DNA of 64,000 nucleotides from JACVRM01 sp963817375 (GCA_963817375.1 CAWFOB010000004.1:124001-188000), one strand, 5' to 3'; numbered from the stretch's first letter, positions 23,496 to 32,778 are shown. Numbers and translations: made by a program. Notes: generated by a model not told the origin, from the sequence alone.

Positions 23496-25304
23496 TGCGG
23501 CGGCGCGCGCTCGGCTGGGTGCCGCTCGCGGCAGCGGCCCTCACCCTCGGCTTCCTGCTCCTGCCGATCGCGGCGATCTTCGTGCGCACCGGGCCGCGGC
23601 ACACTGCTCGACCAGCTCTCGAGCCCGGTCGTGCAGGACGCGTTCGTCGTCACGCTGAAGACGAGCGGCATCGCGCAGGCGCTGATCCTGCTGCTCGGGA
23701 CGCCGACGGCCTACCTGCTCGCCACCCGCCGCTTCCGCGGGCGTCCGCTCGCCGTCGTCCTCGTCGAGCTGCCGCTCGTGCTGCCGCCGGCCGTCGCCGG
23801 GCTCGGCCTGTTCGCCGCGTTCGGGCGCATGGGGCTGCTCGGCTCCACGCTCGACGCGTTCGGCCTCAGCATCCCGTTCACGCAGACGGCGGTGACCCTC
23901 GCCGTCGCCTACGTGGCGAGCCCGCTCTACATCCGCCAGGCGATCGCGGCCTTCGAGGCCGTCGACCCGAACGTCGTCGCGGCCTCGCGCACGCTCGGCG
24001 CCGGGCCGGCGCGGACGTTCTTCCGCATCGTCCTCCCGCTGGCCCGTGTCGGGCTGATCGCGGGCCTCGCGCTCTCCTTCGCCCGCGGGCTCGGCGAGTT
24101 CGGCGCCACGATCATGTTCGCCGGCAGCCTCCAGGGCGTCACGCAGACGCTGCCGCTCGCGATCTACGCCGAGTTCGAGCCTTCGGACGGCTTCGACCCG
24201 GCGCTCGCGATCGGCGGCGTGCTCGTCGTCGTCAGCATCCTCCTTCTGGCCGGCCTCCACCTCGCGTTGTCGTGGCGCTCGTCCTCGACCGGCATCGCGC
24301 TCCCTCTTCGGGCTTTCGACGTCGGGCTGACGCTCGAGGTCGAGGGCACCGTCGCCCTTGTCGGGCCGTCGGGGGCCGGCAAGACGACGGTGCTGCGCGC
24401 GGTCGCCGGGCTGGCGAGGCCCGAGTCCGGGCGGATCGCGGCCGGCGGCGAGACGTGGTTCGACGCCCTGCGGGCGATCGACCTGGAGCCTGACCAGCGG
24501 CGGGTCGGGCTCGTCTTCCAGGACTACGCGCTCTTCCCGCACCTGACGGTGCGGCGCAACGTCGAGTACGGCGGCAAGACCCGGGCGGCGAGCTGCTCGA
24601 GCGCTTCGGGATCGCGCACCTCGCGAACGAGCGGCCGGCGCGGCTGTCGGGCGGCGAGCGCCAGCGGGTCGCGGTCGCCCGCGCGCTCGCGCGCGATCCG
24701 GCCGTCCTCCTCCTCGACGAGCCGCTGTCGGCGCTCGACGCGCACACGAAGGCATCCGTCCGCGCCGAGCTGCACGACCTGCTCGCCGAGCTCGAGACTC
24801 CCGGTTCTCCTGGTGACTCACGACTTCGAGGACGCGGCGGCGCTCGCCGAGCGGATCGGCGTCCTCGTCGACGGCGAGCTGCGCCAGCTCGGCACCGCGG
24901 CCGAGCTCGTCGCCGCGCCCGCGGACGCCTTCGTCGCTTCCTTCACCGGCGCCAACCTGCTGCACGGCCAGGCCGAGCCGGCCGGCGCCAACACACGCGT
25001 CCGGCTCGCCGGCGGCGGCGTGATCATCACCACCGACCCCGCCCACGGCGAGGTCGTCGTCGCCGTGTACCCGTGGGACATCACGGTCGCCACCACAGTC
25101 GCGGAGGACTCGGCCCTGAACGTGATCGAGGCCCCGATCCGCAACGTGACCGAGCTCGGCAACCGCGTGCGGATCACGATCGGGCCGGTCACCGCGGAGG
25201 TGACCGCGGAATCGCGCGAGCGGCTGGGGCTCGAGCCCGGCCGCCAGGCGTTCGCGACCTTCAAGGCCACGGGCACGCGGGTCGTTTCAGGCCGCCCGGG
25301 CTAG
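23495..25304 (+). pseudogene. modBC: Molybdate permease-ATPase fusion ModBC (three frameshifts)
   Basis: One reading frame runs from a ModB permease (helices LILLLGTPTAYLLA through LLLAGLHLAL, with the EAA loop VAASRTLGAGPARTFFRIVLPLA) straight into a ModC ATPase (Walker A GPSGAGKTT, VFQDYALFPHLTVRRNVEYG, VTHDFEDAAALAERIG and a C-terminal TOBE domain) without a stop. Frameshifts occur near 23597, 24583 and 24797. The ABC signature LSGGERQRVAVARAL and Walker B VLLLDEP lie in the frame between the last two. The fusion is seen over 23631-24580, where the frame is unbroken. It would import molybdate with ModA. Confidence 0.8.
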
Positions 25305-25316
25305 GCTGCCCCCGCC

Positions 25317-26666
25317 GTGCTGGAGACCGAGACGCCCGCCTGGGGCATCGAGCCCGTGCCGGACCGCCTCCGCGTCCTCGGGCTCTTCGATACGGGCCTG
25401 CTCTGGGCGAACCTCTCGGTCAGCCTGCTGGTCATCGTCGCCGGCGCGATCCTCGTGCCCGCGCTGTCGCTGCCGGAGGCGCTGCTCGCGATCGTCGTCG
25501 GCGCGGCGCTCGGCAACGTGATGCTCGGCGCAGCCGCGCTGATCGGCAACGACGCACGTGTGCCGGCGATGGTGCTGCTGCGCGCGCCGCTGGGGCGGCG
25601 CGGCTCCTACCTCGCCACCGGGCTGAACATCGTCCAGTGCGTCGGCTGGGCGACGTTCGAGCTGCTGATCATCGCCACGGCGGCCGCGGCGCTCTCGGAC
25701 GAGCTGTTCGGCGTGCGCGCGAAATGGCTCTGGACACTGGTCTTCGCCGGGATCACGATCGCGCTCGCCTTCCTCGGCCCGGTCGGCTTCATCCGCCGCT
25801 ACATCCGCAAGTTCGCCGGCTGGGTCGTGCTCGCGTCGCTCGTCTACCTGACCTGGTGGGCGCTGCACGCCGCCTCGCTGCACGAACTCTGGAACGCGGG
25901 CGGCAAGGGCGGCTTCCCGAGCTTCTGGCAGGCCGTCGATCTGGTGATCGCGAGCATCATCTCGTGGACGCCGCTGGCCGCCGACTACACGCGCTTCTCG
26001 CGCAACCGGAGCGCCGCGTTCTGGGGCGCGGGCGGCGGCTACTTCGTGCCGACGATCTGGATGTTCGGCCTCGGCGCCGTGCTCTTGCTCGACCGTGGCA
26101 TCTCCAACGCCGCCGCGCTGCCGGCGGCGGTCGCGGCGGGCGGGATCGCCAGCCTGCTCGCCCTGTTCGCGCTGACCGTCGACGAGAGCGACGAGGCGTT
26201 CGCCAACGTCTACTCGGGCGCCGTCTCGCTGCAGAACCTCTTCCCGCAGGTCTCGCAGCGGCTGCTCGTCGTGGCCGTCACCGTGGTTGCGACGTTCGGG
26301 GCGCTGGTGCTCGACTTCACGAGCTACCAGACGTTCCTCTACCTGCTCGGCTCGCTCTTCGTCCCGCTCTTCGGCGTGCTGCTCGCCGACTGGCTGTTCG
26401 GCGGCCGCCACTACACCCGCGACGACGTCTTCCGGGCGCCTCGCGTGCGGCCCGCGATGCTCGTCGCCTGGGTCGCCGGCTTCGCGCTCTACCAGTGGCT
26501 GTCGCCGGTCGGCCCGAGCTGGTGGCTGGACATCGTCGACCGCACGCATCCGGCGCCGTGGGACTTCACGGCGTCGCTGCCGAGCTTCGCCGCCTCGTTC
26601 GCGCTCGCCGGGCTCGCCGTCGCCGCGGAGCGCCGTTTCTCCCCGGCACGCCTGCGCGCCGAGTGA
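25317..26666 (+). CDS. NCS1-family nucleobase/HMP transporter, CytX/CodB-like
   Basis: A 449-residue membrane protein with about 12 helices. NCS1 features: LWANLSVSLLVIVAGAILVP in helix 1, GRRGSYLATGLNIVQCVGWATFELLIIA, SWTPLAADYTRFSRN, and a late FGVLLADWLFGGRHY. The group moves cytosine, purines or hydroxymethylpyrimidine with a cation. The CytX-like thiamine-precursor assignment is only a possibility, as no thi gene is nearby. It starts with GTG 12 bases after modBC and overlaps the next gene by GTGA. Confidence 0.85.
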   Translation: MLETETPAWGIEPVPDRLRVLGLFDTGLLWANLSVSLLVIVAGAILVPALSLPEALLAIVVGAALGNVMLGAAALIGNDARVPAMVLLRAPLGRRGSYLATGLNIVQCVGWATFELLIIATAAAALSDELFGVRAKWLWTLVFAGITIALAFLGPVGFIRRYIRKFAGWVVLASLVYLTWWALHAASLHELWNAGGKGGFPSFWQAVDLVIASIISWTPLAADYTRFSRNRSAAFWGAGGGYFVPTIWMFGLGAVLLLDRGISNAAALPAAVAAGGIASLLALFALTVDESDEAFANVYSGAVSLQNLFPQVSQRLLVVAVTVVATFGALVLDFTSYQTFLYLLGSLFVPLFGVLLADWLFGGRHYTRDDVFRAPRVRPAMLVAWVAGFALYQWLSPVGPSWWLDIVDRTHPAPWDFTASLPSFAASFALAGLAVAAERRFSPARLRAE

Positions 26667-27052
26667 CACGGGTTGCGGCGGCAACCGTCGACGGCGTCTT
26701 CGTCGTCGACCTCGAGGAGGAGTGGGTCGAGCACGACCCGCTCGGCACCGTCGAGGCGGATGCGGTACGCGTGGAGCTGCCGCTGGTCGTCGCCGCGGCC
26801 TCTGCCGGGTCGACGGTGATCGCCGTCGTCGACCGCCGGCCGCCGCTCGTCGTCTCGCACGACGCCGGCTCGACGTGGCACGAGGCCGGCGGCGGGCTCC
26901 CCGAAGGCCGTGCGGTGGCGCTCTGCGCCGACGATCCCGACCTGGTCGTCTTCGCCGGGCGCAACCGGCTCTACATCTCGGAGGACGGCGGCCGTTTCTG
27001 GCGCGCGCTCGCGCTCGAGCTACCGGAGATCGAGGCGGTCGAGATCCGCTAA
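26663..27052 (+). CDS. BNR/Asp-box repeat protein
   Basis: A 129-residue protein with two sialidase-type Asp-box repeats, SHDAGSTWHEAG and SEDGGRFWRAL, each closing a four-strand blade. This is only about two blades of a propeller, so it may be a fragment or may oligomerise. No export signal or catalytic residues. GTG start overlaps the transporter stop (GTGA). The stop overlaps that of the convergent phzF-like gene by four bases. Function unknown. Confidence 0.7.
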   Translation: MTRVAAATVDGVFVVDLEEEWVEHDPLGTVEADAVRVELPLVVAAASAGSTVIAVVDRRPPLVVSHDAGSTWHEAGGGLPEGRAVALCADDPDLVVFAGRNRLYISEDGGRFWRALALELPEIEAVEIR

Positions 27053-27897
27053 CGGAAGCGGAACTCGCCGCGCGCGACGATCACTGCGGAGCCGCCCACC
27101 TCGACGCGCTCGATCGCGTCGGGGGAGCCGTCCACGCGGGCGTGCAGGATGCAGGGCCGTCCGACCTCGGCGCCCTGCTCGATGACGATCTCCTCGCCGA
27201 AGCCGATCCGCCCGTGGCGCGCGAGGTGAACGGCCAGCGGCCCGGCGGCCGAGCCGGTGCCGGGATCCTCGGCCACGCCCGAGCCCGGGGCGAACATCCG
27301 CGCCTTCCACGAGGTTCCCGCGCCGGCGAAGCACATCACGCCGACGAGGTCGAGCCGGGCCAGCGCGTTGAAGTCGGGCGTGAGCCCCGCGACCGCCTCG
27401 CGGCTCGGCAGCCCGACATAGGCGAACACGGCGCCGTTGTCGTAGACCTCGACCGGAAGCTCCGAGCGCTCTACGCCGATCGCTTCGAGCAGCGCCTCCT
27501 CGTCGCCGTCGAAGGGCGTGAACTTCGGGATCGGCTGCGCCATCCGGCCGAACGCGAGGGCCGAGCCGTCCCGCTCGAGGCGGACCGGGACGACGCCGGA
27601 GCCCGTCTCGAGCCGGATCTCGTCCAGCTGCAGCGGCGCGGCAAGGACGAACGCCGTGCCCAGCACCGGGTGGCCGGCGAACGGCAGCTCGCGCGCGGGC
27701 GTGAAGATGCGGATGCGCGCGTGGCCCTCGCCCTCTGCCGGCAGCACGTACACCGTCTCGGAGAGGTTGAGCTCGCGCGCGAGCGGCTGCATCCGGTCTT
27801 CGGCGAGCTCGCGCGCATCGGTGAAGACAGCGAGCTGGTTGCCGGTGAGCGGGCGGTCGGTGAAGACGTCTGCGAGCACGTAGCGCAGGGTCGGCAC
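27049..27897 (-). CDS. PhzF-family isomerase
   Basis: A 282-residue protein of the PhzF/DapF-like fold. Signatures: LADVFTDRPLTGNQLAVF at the N terminus, NLSETVYVLPAE with the family's catalytic Glu, ELPFAGHPVLGTAFVL, and near the end FAPGSGVAEDPGTGSAAGPLAVHLA. PhzF itself isomerises a phenazine precursor; most family members have unknown substrates, and no phenazine genes are present. I use the GTG before PTLRYVLADVF, since the longer frame is unlike the family. Confidence 0.88.
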   Translation of the reverse strand: MPTLRYVLADVFTDRPLTGNQLAVFTDARELAEDRMQPLARELNLSETVYVLPAEGEGHARIRIFTPARELPFAGHPVLGTAFVLAAPLQLDEIRLETGSGVVPVRLERDGSALAFGRMAQPIPKFTPFDGDEEALLEAIGVERSELPVEVYDNGAVFAYVGLPSREAVAGLTPDFNALARLDLVGVMCFAGAGTSWKARMFAPGSGVAEDPGTGSAAGPLAVHLARHGRIGFGEEIVIEQGAEVGRPCILHARVDGSPDAIERVEVGGSAVIVARGEFRFR

Positions 27898-27922
27898 CCG
27901 GCTGAGCCTACCCGGAGAACGA

Positions 27923-27950
27923 CGCGGGCCCCGCCGAAGCGGGGCCCGCG
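27923..27950. terminator. Strong hairpin with CGAA loop
   Basis: A perfect 12-base G+C stem, CGCGGGCCCCGC against GCGGGGCCCGCG, closed by a CGAA tetraloop. It lies just beyond the stop of the minus-strand membrane-protein gene and before the phzF-like start, so it probably ends the former transcript. No T run follows. Confidence 0.65.
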
Positions 27951-27988
27951 GGTGGATCGAGGCTGAGCCCCGTGCCGATGCGACTCGG

Positions 27989-28624
27989 CTAGGACTCGCC
28001 CCCTGCGGAGAGCAGCTTTCCGCTGGGCTCGGGCTGCGTCTTCCGGCGCGGTACTGCGAAGGCGCCGAGCGCACCGCCGAGCGTCAGGATGAAGAAGCCG
28101 ATCCCGGTGAGCAGGAGCGCGATGCCCATGACCACCGAGAAGAGCGCGACCTGCTCCGCGAAGAACGAGGTGTTCAGCGCGGTGCTGAGCGCGGTCTCCG
28201 TCACCCAGAGGTTGCGAAGCGGGTTCTCCTTCGGCTGGCCGTTGACCATCGCGGCCTGCGTCGGGTCGTTCGTGGCCTTGCCCGCTGCGGTGACGTAGCG
28301 GCCCATCTGCGAGTAGGTCTGGCCGCCGGTCGACTCCAGGGTGTGGATCCGCATGTACGAGGCGAAGCACTTGGCCTTCGCTCCGGTGTCGATCTTCTGG
28401 TTGGCCACCGTGCAGGTCGGCAGGGAGATGTTGGTCAGCCCTGCCTTCTGGGCCTCCGACGTGATCGCCGCGGGCGTCATGTCGGGCGTGCCGACGATTG
28501 CCTCGCGCGAGACGTCCGAGCGAACCTCGCTGCGGCCCTGCAGGCCGATGGCGAGCGCGCCGATGCCGAATGCGATGAGGATGACGCTGGCTGCGACGCC
28601 GCCCCACTGGATTACCTTCTTCAT
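27989..28624 (-). CDS. Hypothetical two-helix membrane protein
   Basis: A 211-residue protein with an N-terminal membrane helix (VAASVILIAFGIGALAIGL) and a C-terminal one (ALFSVVMGIALLLTGIGFFILTLGGALGAF). Between them is an extracellular domain of about 130 residues with two Cys (PTCTVANQ and KCFASYM) that could form a disulfide. The stretch IVGTPDMTPAAI recurs, from memory, in unnamed actinobacterial proteins. No catalytic motif is visible. Start at ATG before KKVIQWGG with a GGAG ribosome site. Single gene ended by a strong hairpin. Confidence 0.65.
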   Translation of the reverse strand: MKKVIQWGGVAASVILIAFGIGALAIGLQGRSEVRSDVSREAIVGTPDMTPAAITSEAQKAGLTNISLPTCTVANQKIDTGAKAKCFASYMRIHTLESTGGQTYSQMGRYVTAAGKATNDPTQAAMVNGQPKENPLRNLWVTETALSTALNTSFFAEQVALFSVVMGIALLLTGIGFFILTLGGALGAFAVPRRKTQPEPSGKLLSAGGES

Positions 28625-28783
28625 GACTCCTCCTTCTCCCGGAGCCTCTCCGCGAGACCCCGGGGCTGCTCTCCGTTGTGGGCTCACCATCGCGCCGGCC
28701 CGGCGCCGCGCAATCAGGGGGCGGACTGAACCCGGAGGGGGAAACTACGGAGGAACGGCGGCAGGCGATTACGCTGCGCGCCG

Positions 28784-29410
28784 ATGCGGCTCGTGCAGAT
28801 TCGACCCCACCTCTGGCGCTGGACGGCGCCCCATCCAGACTGGACCCCCGGGGCGGACTGGGACCAGGAGGTCGCCTGCGCCGCGCTCGTGCGCGACGAG
28901 GAGTTCGTGCTGATCGACCCGCTTGCCCCGCCCGGCGAGGACGCCGAGCGGTTCTGGCGCGCGGTCGACCGCGACGTCGAGCACCACGGGGCGCCGCACG
29001 TGGTACTGACCGTCCCGTACCACGTGCGCTCGACCGCCGAGGTCGTGCAGCGCTACGCCGGCACGCGCGTCTGGGTCTACGAGGCCGGCGTGGACGACGT
29101 CGAGCTGGTCACCGACTCATTCGCGGAGGGCGACGCCCTGCCCGGCGGTCTCGTTCCCTTCTGGGCGCGCTGGGAGCCCGAGGTGGTGCTCTGGTCGCCC
29201 GAGCACCGCGCGCTCATCACCGGCGACGTCATCCACGGCGGCCCGCGCCTACTCCCCGCCTCGTGGCTGTCCGCCGACGTCACGCTCGCCGATGTCCGCG
29301 CAGCGCTCGCGCCGCTGCTCGACCTGCCGGTCGAGCTGATCCTCCCGTCCCACGGTGAGCCTGTGACCGAGGACGCCGCGGCGGCGCTGGCCCGGGCGCT
29401 CAGCGCCTAA
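28784..29410 (+). CDS. Degenerate metallo-beta-lactamase-fold protein
   Basis: A 208-residue MBL-fold protein. Strand order and late motifs fit (FVLIDPLAPPG, LITGDVIHGG, LILPSHGEPV), but the HxHxDH metal motif is replaced by YHVRST at about residues 85-90. With most zinc ligands lost, it may be catalytically inactive, or may bind one metal through the remaining Asp and His. Several Trp residues line the N-terminal half. It precedes sixA by ten bases. Function unknown. Confidence 0.75.
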   Translation: MRLVQIRPHLWRWTAPHPDWTPGADWDQEVACAALVRDEEFVLIDPLAPPGEDAERFWRAVDRDVEHHGAPHVVLTVPYHVRSTAEVVQRYAGTRVWVYEAGVDDVELVTDSFAEGDALPGGLVPFWARWEPEVVLWSPEHRALITGDVIHGGPRLLPASWLSADVTLADVRAALAPLLDLPVELILPSHGEPVTEDAAAALARALSA

Positions 29411-29420
29411 GGTTCCGCCG

Positions 29421-29813
29421 ATGCGGCTCTTCCTCGTCCGCCATGCCGAGGCGGCGCCCGGTGAGCCGGACGCGCTGCGCGAGCTCACGCCGGCCGGCCG
29501 GGACCAGGCCCGCGCGCTCGGCATGGAGCTTGCCGCCAACGGCATCCGGCCGGAAGTCATCCTCGCCAGCCCGCTCGTCAGGGCCCGGCAGACCGCGGAC
29601 GCAGTCAGTCTCGCCGTGGGCGTCCCCGTGGAGATCGACGAGCGGCTCGGCCCGGGCGCAACGGTCGAGAGCGTCGCGGAGGCGGTCGACGGGCGCGGCG
29701 AGACGGTGCTCGCGGTCGGCCACCAGCCCGACCTCCCGCGCATCGCGGCGCAGCTGACCGGCGGGCCGCCGCCGGACTTCCCGCCGGCGGGCATCGTCGC
29801 CGTCGAGCTCTGA
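29421..29813 (+). CDS. sixA: SixA-type phosphohistidine phosphatase
   Basis: A 130-residue histidine phosphatase of the SixA branch. The RHG-type catalytic motif is LVRHAEAA with the nucleophile His8; the second basic region is ASPLVRARQTADAV and the second His is in AVGHQPDLPRI. SixA removes phosphate from histidine on phosphotransfer proteins. Short, single-domain form. It sits in a close-packed string with the MBL-like gene and the ABC exporter; no phosphorelay partner is adjacent. Confidence 0.88.
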   Translation: MRLFLVRHAEAAPGEPDALRELTPAGRDQARALGMELAANGIRPEVILASPLVRARQTADAVSLAVGVPVEIDERLGPGATVESVAEAVDGRGETVLAVGHQPDLPRIAAQLTGGPPPDFPPAGIVAVEL

Positions 29814-29814
29814 G

Positions 29815-30657
29815 TTGAACGCCGTCGAGGTCAGCGGGCTCCGCAAGTCCTACGACGGGAACGAGGCCGTCCGCGGGATCAGCTTCGAGATCGCCGCCGG
29901 CGAGGTCTTCGGCCTGCTCGGCCCGAACGGCGCCGGCAAGACGACGACGGTCGAGATCCTCGAGGGCTACCGGCTCCGTGACGCCGGCACGGTCACGGTG
30001 CTCGGCACGGACCCGGCAGACGCCCCCGACGAGTGGCGCGGCCGCCTCGGCATCGTCCCGCAGACCGGCGAACTCTTCCCCAACCTCAGCGTGATCGAGC
30101 ACCTGAGGCTGTTCGCCGCCTACTACCCGCACCCGCGCGACCCCGAGGACGTGCTCCGCCTCGTCGGCCTGGAGGACAAGCGCGACGCCCGCTACCGCAC
30201 GCTCTCGGGCGGGCAGCGGCGGCGCCTGGACCTCGGCGTGGCGCTCGTCGGCGATCCGGAGCTGGTGTTCCTCGACGAGCCGACCACCGGCTTCGACCCC
30301 GCCGCACGGCGCACGGCCTGGGAGACCATCCGGTCGCTCCGCGACCTCGGCAAGACGATCCTGCTGACGACGCACTACATCGAGGAGGCGCAGCAGCTCG
30401 CCGACCGCGTCGCCGTGCTCGCAAAGGGCGAGATCGTCGCCTCGGGCACGCCGGCCGACCTGATCAGCGCCGGCTCCGCCACCGAGATCCGCTACCGCCG
30501 CGACGGCGAGCTCGTCGTCGTCGAGACGGAGGAACCGACGCGGGTCCTGCACGAGCTGACCGGCGAGGCGCTGGCCGCGGGTACGGCGCTCGAGGAGCTC
30601 GAGGTCCGCCGCCCGACGCTCGAGGAGATCTACCTGACGCTGACCGAGGAGGAGTAG
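29815..30657 (+). CDS. ABC transporter ATP-binding protein (ABC-2 exporter)
   Basis: A 280-residue ATPase of the drug/antibiotic exporter type. Walker A GPNGAGKTT near residue 39, signature LSGGQRRRLDLGVALVG, Walker B LVFLDEPTTGFDP and switch His in TTHYIEEAQQLADRV. The C-terminal part (residues about 215-280) is the small regulatory extension usual in this group. It starts with TTG, one base after the sixA stop. The partner permease follows after seven bases. Substrate unknown. Confidence 0.9.
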   Translation: MNAVEVSGLRKSYDGNEAVRGISFEIAAGEVFGLLGPNGAGKTTTVEILEGYRLRDAGTVTVLGTDPADAPDEWRGRLGIVPQTGELFPNLSVIEHLRLFAAYYPHPRDPEDVLRLVGLEDKRDARYRTLSGGQRRRLDLGVALVGDPELVFLDEPTTGFDPAARRTAWETIRSLRDLGKTILLTTHYIEEAQQLADRVAVLAKGEIVASGTPADLISAGSATEIRYRRDGELVVVETEEPTRVLHELTGEALAAGTALEELEVRRPTLEEIYLTLTEEE

Positions 30658-30664
30658 GAACGCG

Positions 30665-31414
30665 ATGCGGCTCCTCCGCCACCAGCTCCGCGTCGAGCAG
30701 CTGCTCTTCTGGCGCAGCCGCGAGCTCGCCTTCTTCACCTTCCTGTTCCCGATCATCTTCCTCGTCCTGCTCGGGGCGGCCTACGGCAACGACAAGGTCG
30801 AGGGCGTGCGCGGCTACACGTACCTGCTCAGCGGGCTGCTCGGCTACGGCGCCGCGGCGACGACCTTCGCCGGCCTCGGGATCCTGCTCGTGCTGCGGCG
30901 CGAGGCCGGGACGCTGAAGCGGATCCGGGCGACGCCGCTCCCCGGCGCCACCTACCTGGCCGGGCTGTTCGGCTCGTTCGTCTTCGTCTACCTGCTCCAG
31001 GCGGTCATCCTCGTCGTCCTCGCGCGGACGCTCTGGGGCGTCGGCCTGCCAACGCGCTGGCTGTCGCTCCTCGTCGTCCTGCTGATCGGCGCCGCGTCGT
31101 TCACCGCCCTCGGCGTGGCGACGTCGACGTTCATCCGCACCGCCGAGGGGTCGTCCGCGGTGATCAACGCCATCTACCTGCCGGCCGCGTTCCTCGCCGG
31201 GGCGTTCTTCTCGACGAAGTCGTTCCCCCAGGTGCTGCGCTGGCTCGCCGACGTACTGCCGCTCTCGCACTTCATCCGGCTCGTCCGCGACGTGATCGTC
31301 CAGCACGCGCACGTGTGGAACGTGCTCGACGACCTCACCATCGTCGCGGCGTGGGGCCTGTTCGGGCTGATCCTCGCCGTCCGGCGCTTCCGCTGGGAGC
31401 CGTCCGAGCACTAG
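30665..31414 (+). CDS. ABC-2 type transporter permease
   Basis: A 249-residue ABC-2 permease with six membrane helices. The first helix is FFTFLFPIIFLVLLGAAYG; the GTLKRIRATPLPGATYLAGLF loop is the usual contact with the ATPase, and SSAVINAIYLPAAFLAGAFFS and LPLSHFIRLVRDVI are family segments. Works with the preceding ATPase to move an unknown compound, lipid or drug. The ATG follows eight bases after the ATPase gene. Confidence 0.9.
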   Translation: MRLLRHQLRVEQLLFWRSRELAFFTFLFPIIFLVLLGAAYGNDKVEGVRGYTYLLSGLLGYGAAATTFAGLGILLVLRREAGTLKRIRATPLPGATYLAGLFGSFVFVYLLQAVILVVLARTLWGVGLPTRWLSLLVVLLIGAASFTALGVATSTFIRTAEGSSAVINAIYLPAAFLAGAFFSTKSFPQVLRWLADVLPLSHFIRLVRDVIVQHAHVWNVLDDLTIVAAWGLFGLILAVRRFRWEPSEH

Positions 31415-31498
31415 CTCCCATCACTCGATCGGGCACTAGAAAGCGGCATTCGCCGCCGATACAGGCTGTGCGCGGACCCTACCCGCGCGTATTGCGGC

Positions 31499-32749
31499 AT
31501 GACATTCAAGCTCGCGCAAGCAGCGGCGGGACTGGCCGCCGCCTCAGCCGTCGGAGCCGGTTCATTCGCGGTCATGTCGCCCCTGGACCGACCCCCGGCC
31601 AACGCGGGCGCAGCGGGATTCGGCGCCGGACAGCCTTCCGCGACCGTCGCGCGCGCGGACATCCGCCAGGCCGTCCTGCAGGCCTCGAAGCTCGAGCCCG
31701 GCGAGGTCAAGGCCGGCTCGATCGCGCATGGCGCCGTCGGGACGGACGCGATCGCGAACGGCGCGGTCACCTCGGCGAAGGTCTCGGACGGCTCGCTGAC
31801 GGCCGCGGACTTCGCAGGCGGCCAGCTGCCGGCCGGTCACGACGGCGCGGCCGGGGCACAGGGCGACCAGGGGGTTCAGGGCCTCGCCGGCGTCGACGGG
31901 CCGCCCGGCGTTCAGGGGCTCCAGGGTCTGACCGGGCCGGAAGGCCCGCGCGGGCCCGAGGGCCCGCAGGGCGCGCCCGGCACGCCCGGCACGCCCGGTG
32001 CGCAGGGCCCCGCGGGGGCGCAGGGGAACCAGGGCCTCACCGGCGACACCGGCGCCGCCGGCCCGGCGGGCACGACCGGCACGCCCGGTGCGCAAGGCCC
32101 CGCGGGGCCGCAGGGCATTCAGGGCCTCACCGGCGACACCGGCGCCGCCGGCCCGGCGGGCACGACCGGAGCGACCGGCGCGACCGGCGCGCAGGGGCCG
32201 CAGGGCGCGACCGGCGCCCAGGGCGCGGCCGGCCCGCAGGGAGCGACCGGCCCGCAGGGAGCGACGGGCCCGCAAGGCCCCGCCGGGGCGGACGGGGCGC
32301 AGGGGCCGACGGGCCCGGCCGGCCCGCAAGGGCCCGCAGGACCGCAGGGCCCAAGCGGCTCGTCGGACGCACGCGAGGTGCACCGCGACGCCGACGTCAA
32401 TCTTCCCGACGCCACCGTGGTGACGCTGGCGACGATGACCAACGTCGCGGCGGGCTCCTACGTCGTCACGGCGAAGACGACGCTCATTCAGCTCTCGGGC
32501 GGCGACGGCGCCAACCCCACGATGAGCTGCACGCTCGACGCCGGGGGCGGCAGCACCGACACGGCGGAGACCGACCCGCACGCGAACCGCGCCACGCTGA
32601 ACATGCAGCTCGTGGTGACGCTCGCCGCGCCGGGCTCGATCGTCCTCCGCTGCATGCGCGACACCAACAAGGGCAACTACGTCGCCCACGGCACCAAGAT
32701 CATCGCGGTCCAGGTCGAGAACGCGACGACCGAGGCGGTGACCGGATAG
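31499..32749 (+). CDS. Secreted collagen-like Gly-X-Y repeat protein
   Basis: A 416-residue exported protein. A signal-like N terminus (residues 1-25) is followed by short spacers typical of actinobacterial surface proteins (IAHGAV, IANGAV, TSAKVSDGSLTAADF). Residues 113-289 are 59 uninterrupted Gly-X-Y triplets, rich in Pro, Gln and Thr, which should form a collagen triple helix. The last 125 residues are beta-rich and likely a trimerising head (VVTLATMTNVAAGSYVV, NATLNM-type strands). No sortase motif. It is followed by an anchored protein and a c-di-GMP enzyme. Possible adhesin; function inferred. Confidence 0.85.
   Translation: MTFKLAQAAAGLAAASAVGAGSFAVMSPLDRPPANAGAAGFGAGQPSATVARADIRQAVLQASKLEPGEVKAGSIAHGAVGTDAIANGAVTSAKVSDGSLTAADFAGGQLPAGHDGAAGAQGDQGVQGLAGVDGPPGVQGLQGLTGPEGPRGPEGPQGAPGTPGTPGAQGPAGAQGNQGLTGDTGAAGPAGTTGTPGAQGPAGPQGIQGLTGDTGAAGPAGTTGATGATGAQGPQGATGAQGAAGPQGATGPQGATGPQGPAGADGAQGPTGPAGPQGPAGPQGPSGSSDAREVHRDADVNLPDATVVTLATMTNVAAGSYVVTAKTTLIQLSGGDGANPTMSCTLDAGGGSTDTAETDPHANRATLNMQLVVTLAAPGSIVLRCMRDTNKGNYVAHGTKIIAVQVENATTEAVTG
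32030..32169 (+). repeat. Tandem 90-base repeat in the collagen region
   Basis: A 50-base block is repeated identically at 32030-32079 and 32120-32169, a 90-base period (30 residues, ten Gly-X-Y triplets). The repeated peptide begins QGLTGDTGAAGPAGTTG. It shows recent duplication within the collagen coding region. Confidence 0.8.
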
Positions 32750-32778
32750 CGATCACCGTCCGCACGCTCGTCATCTCG

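Noticed and set aside
31840..32370. Short repeated units resembling a CRISPR or tandem-repeat array.
   Set aside because: The repeats are Gly-X-Y codons inside one coding frame with no constant spacer-repeat structure.
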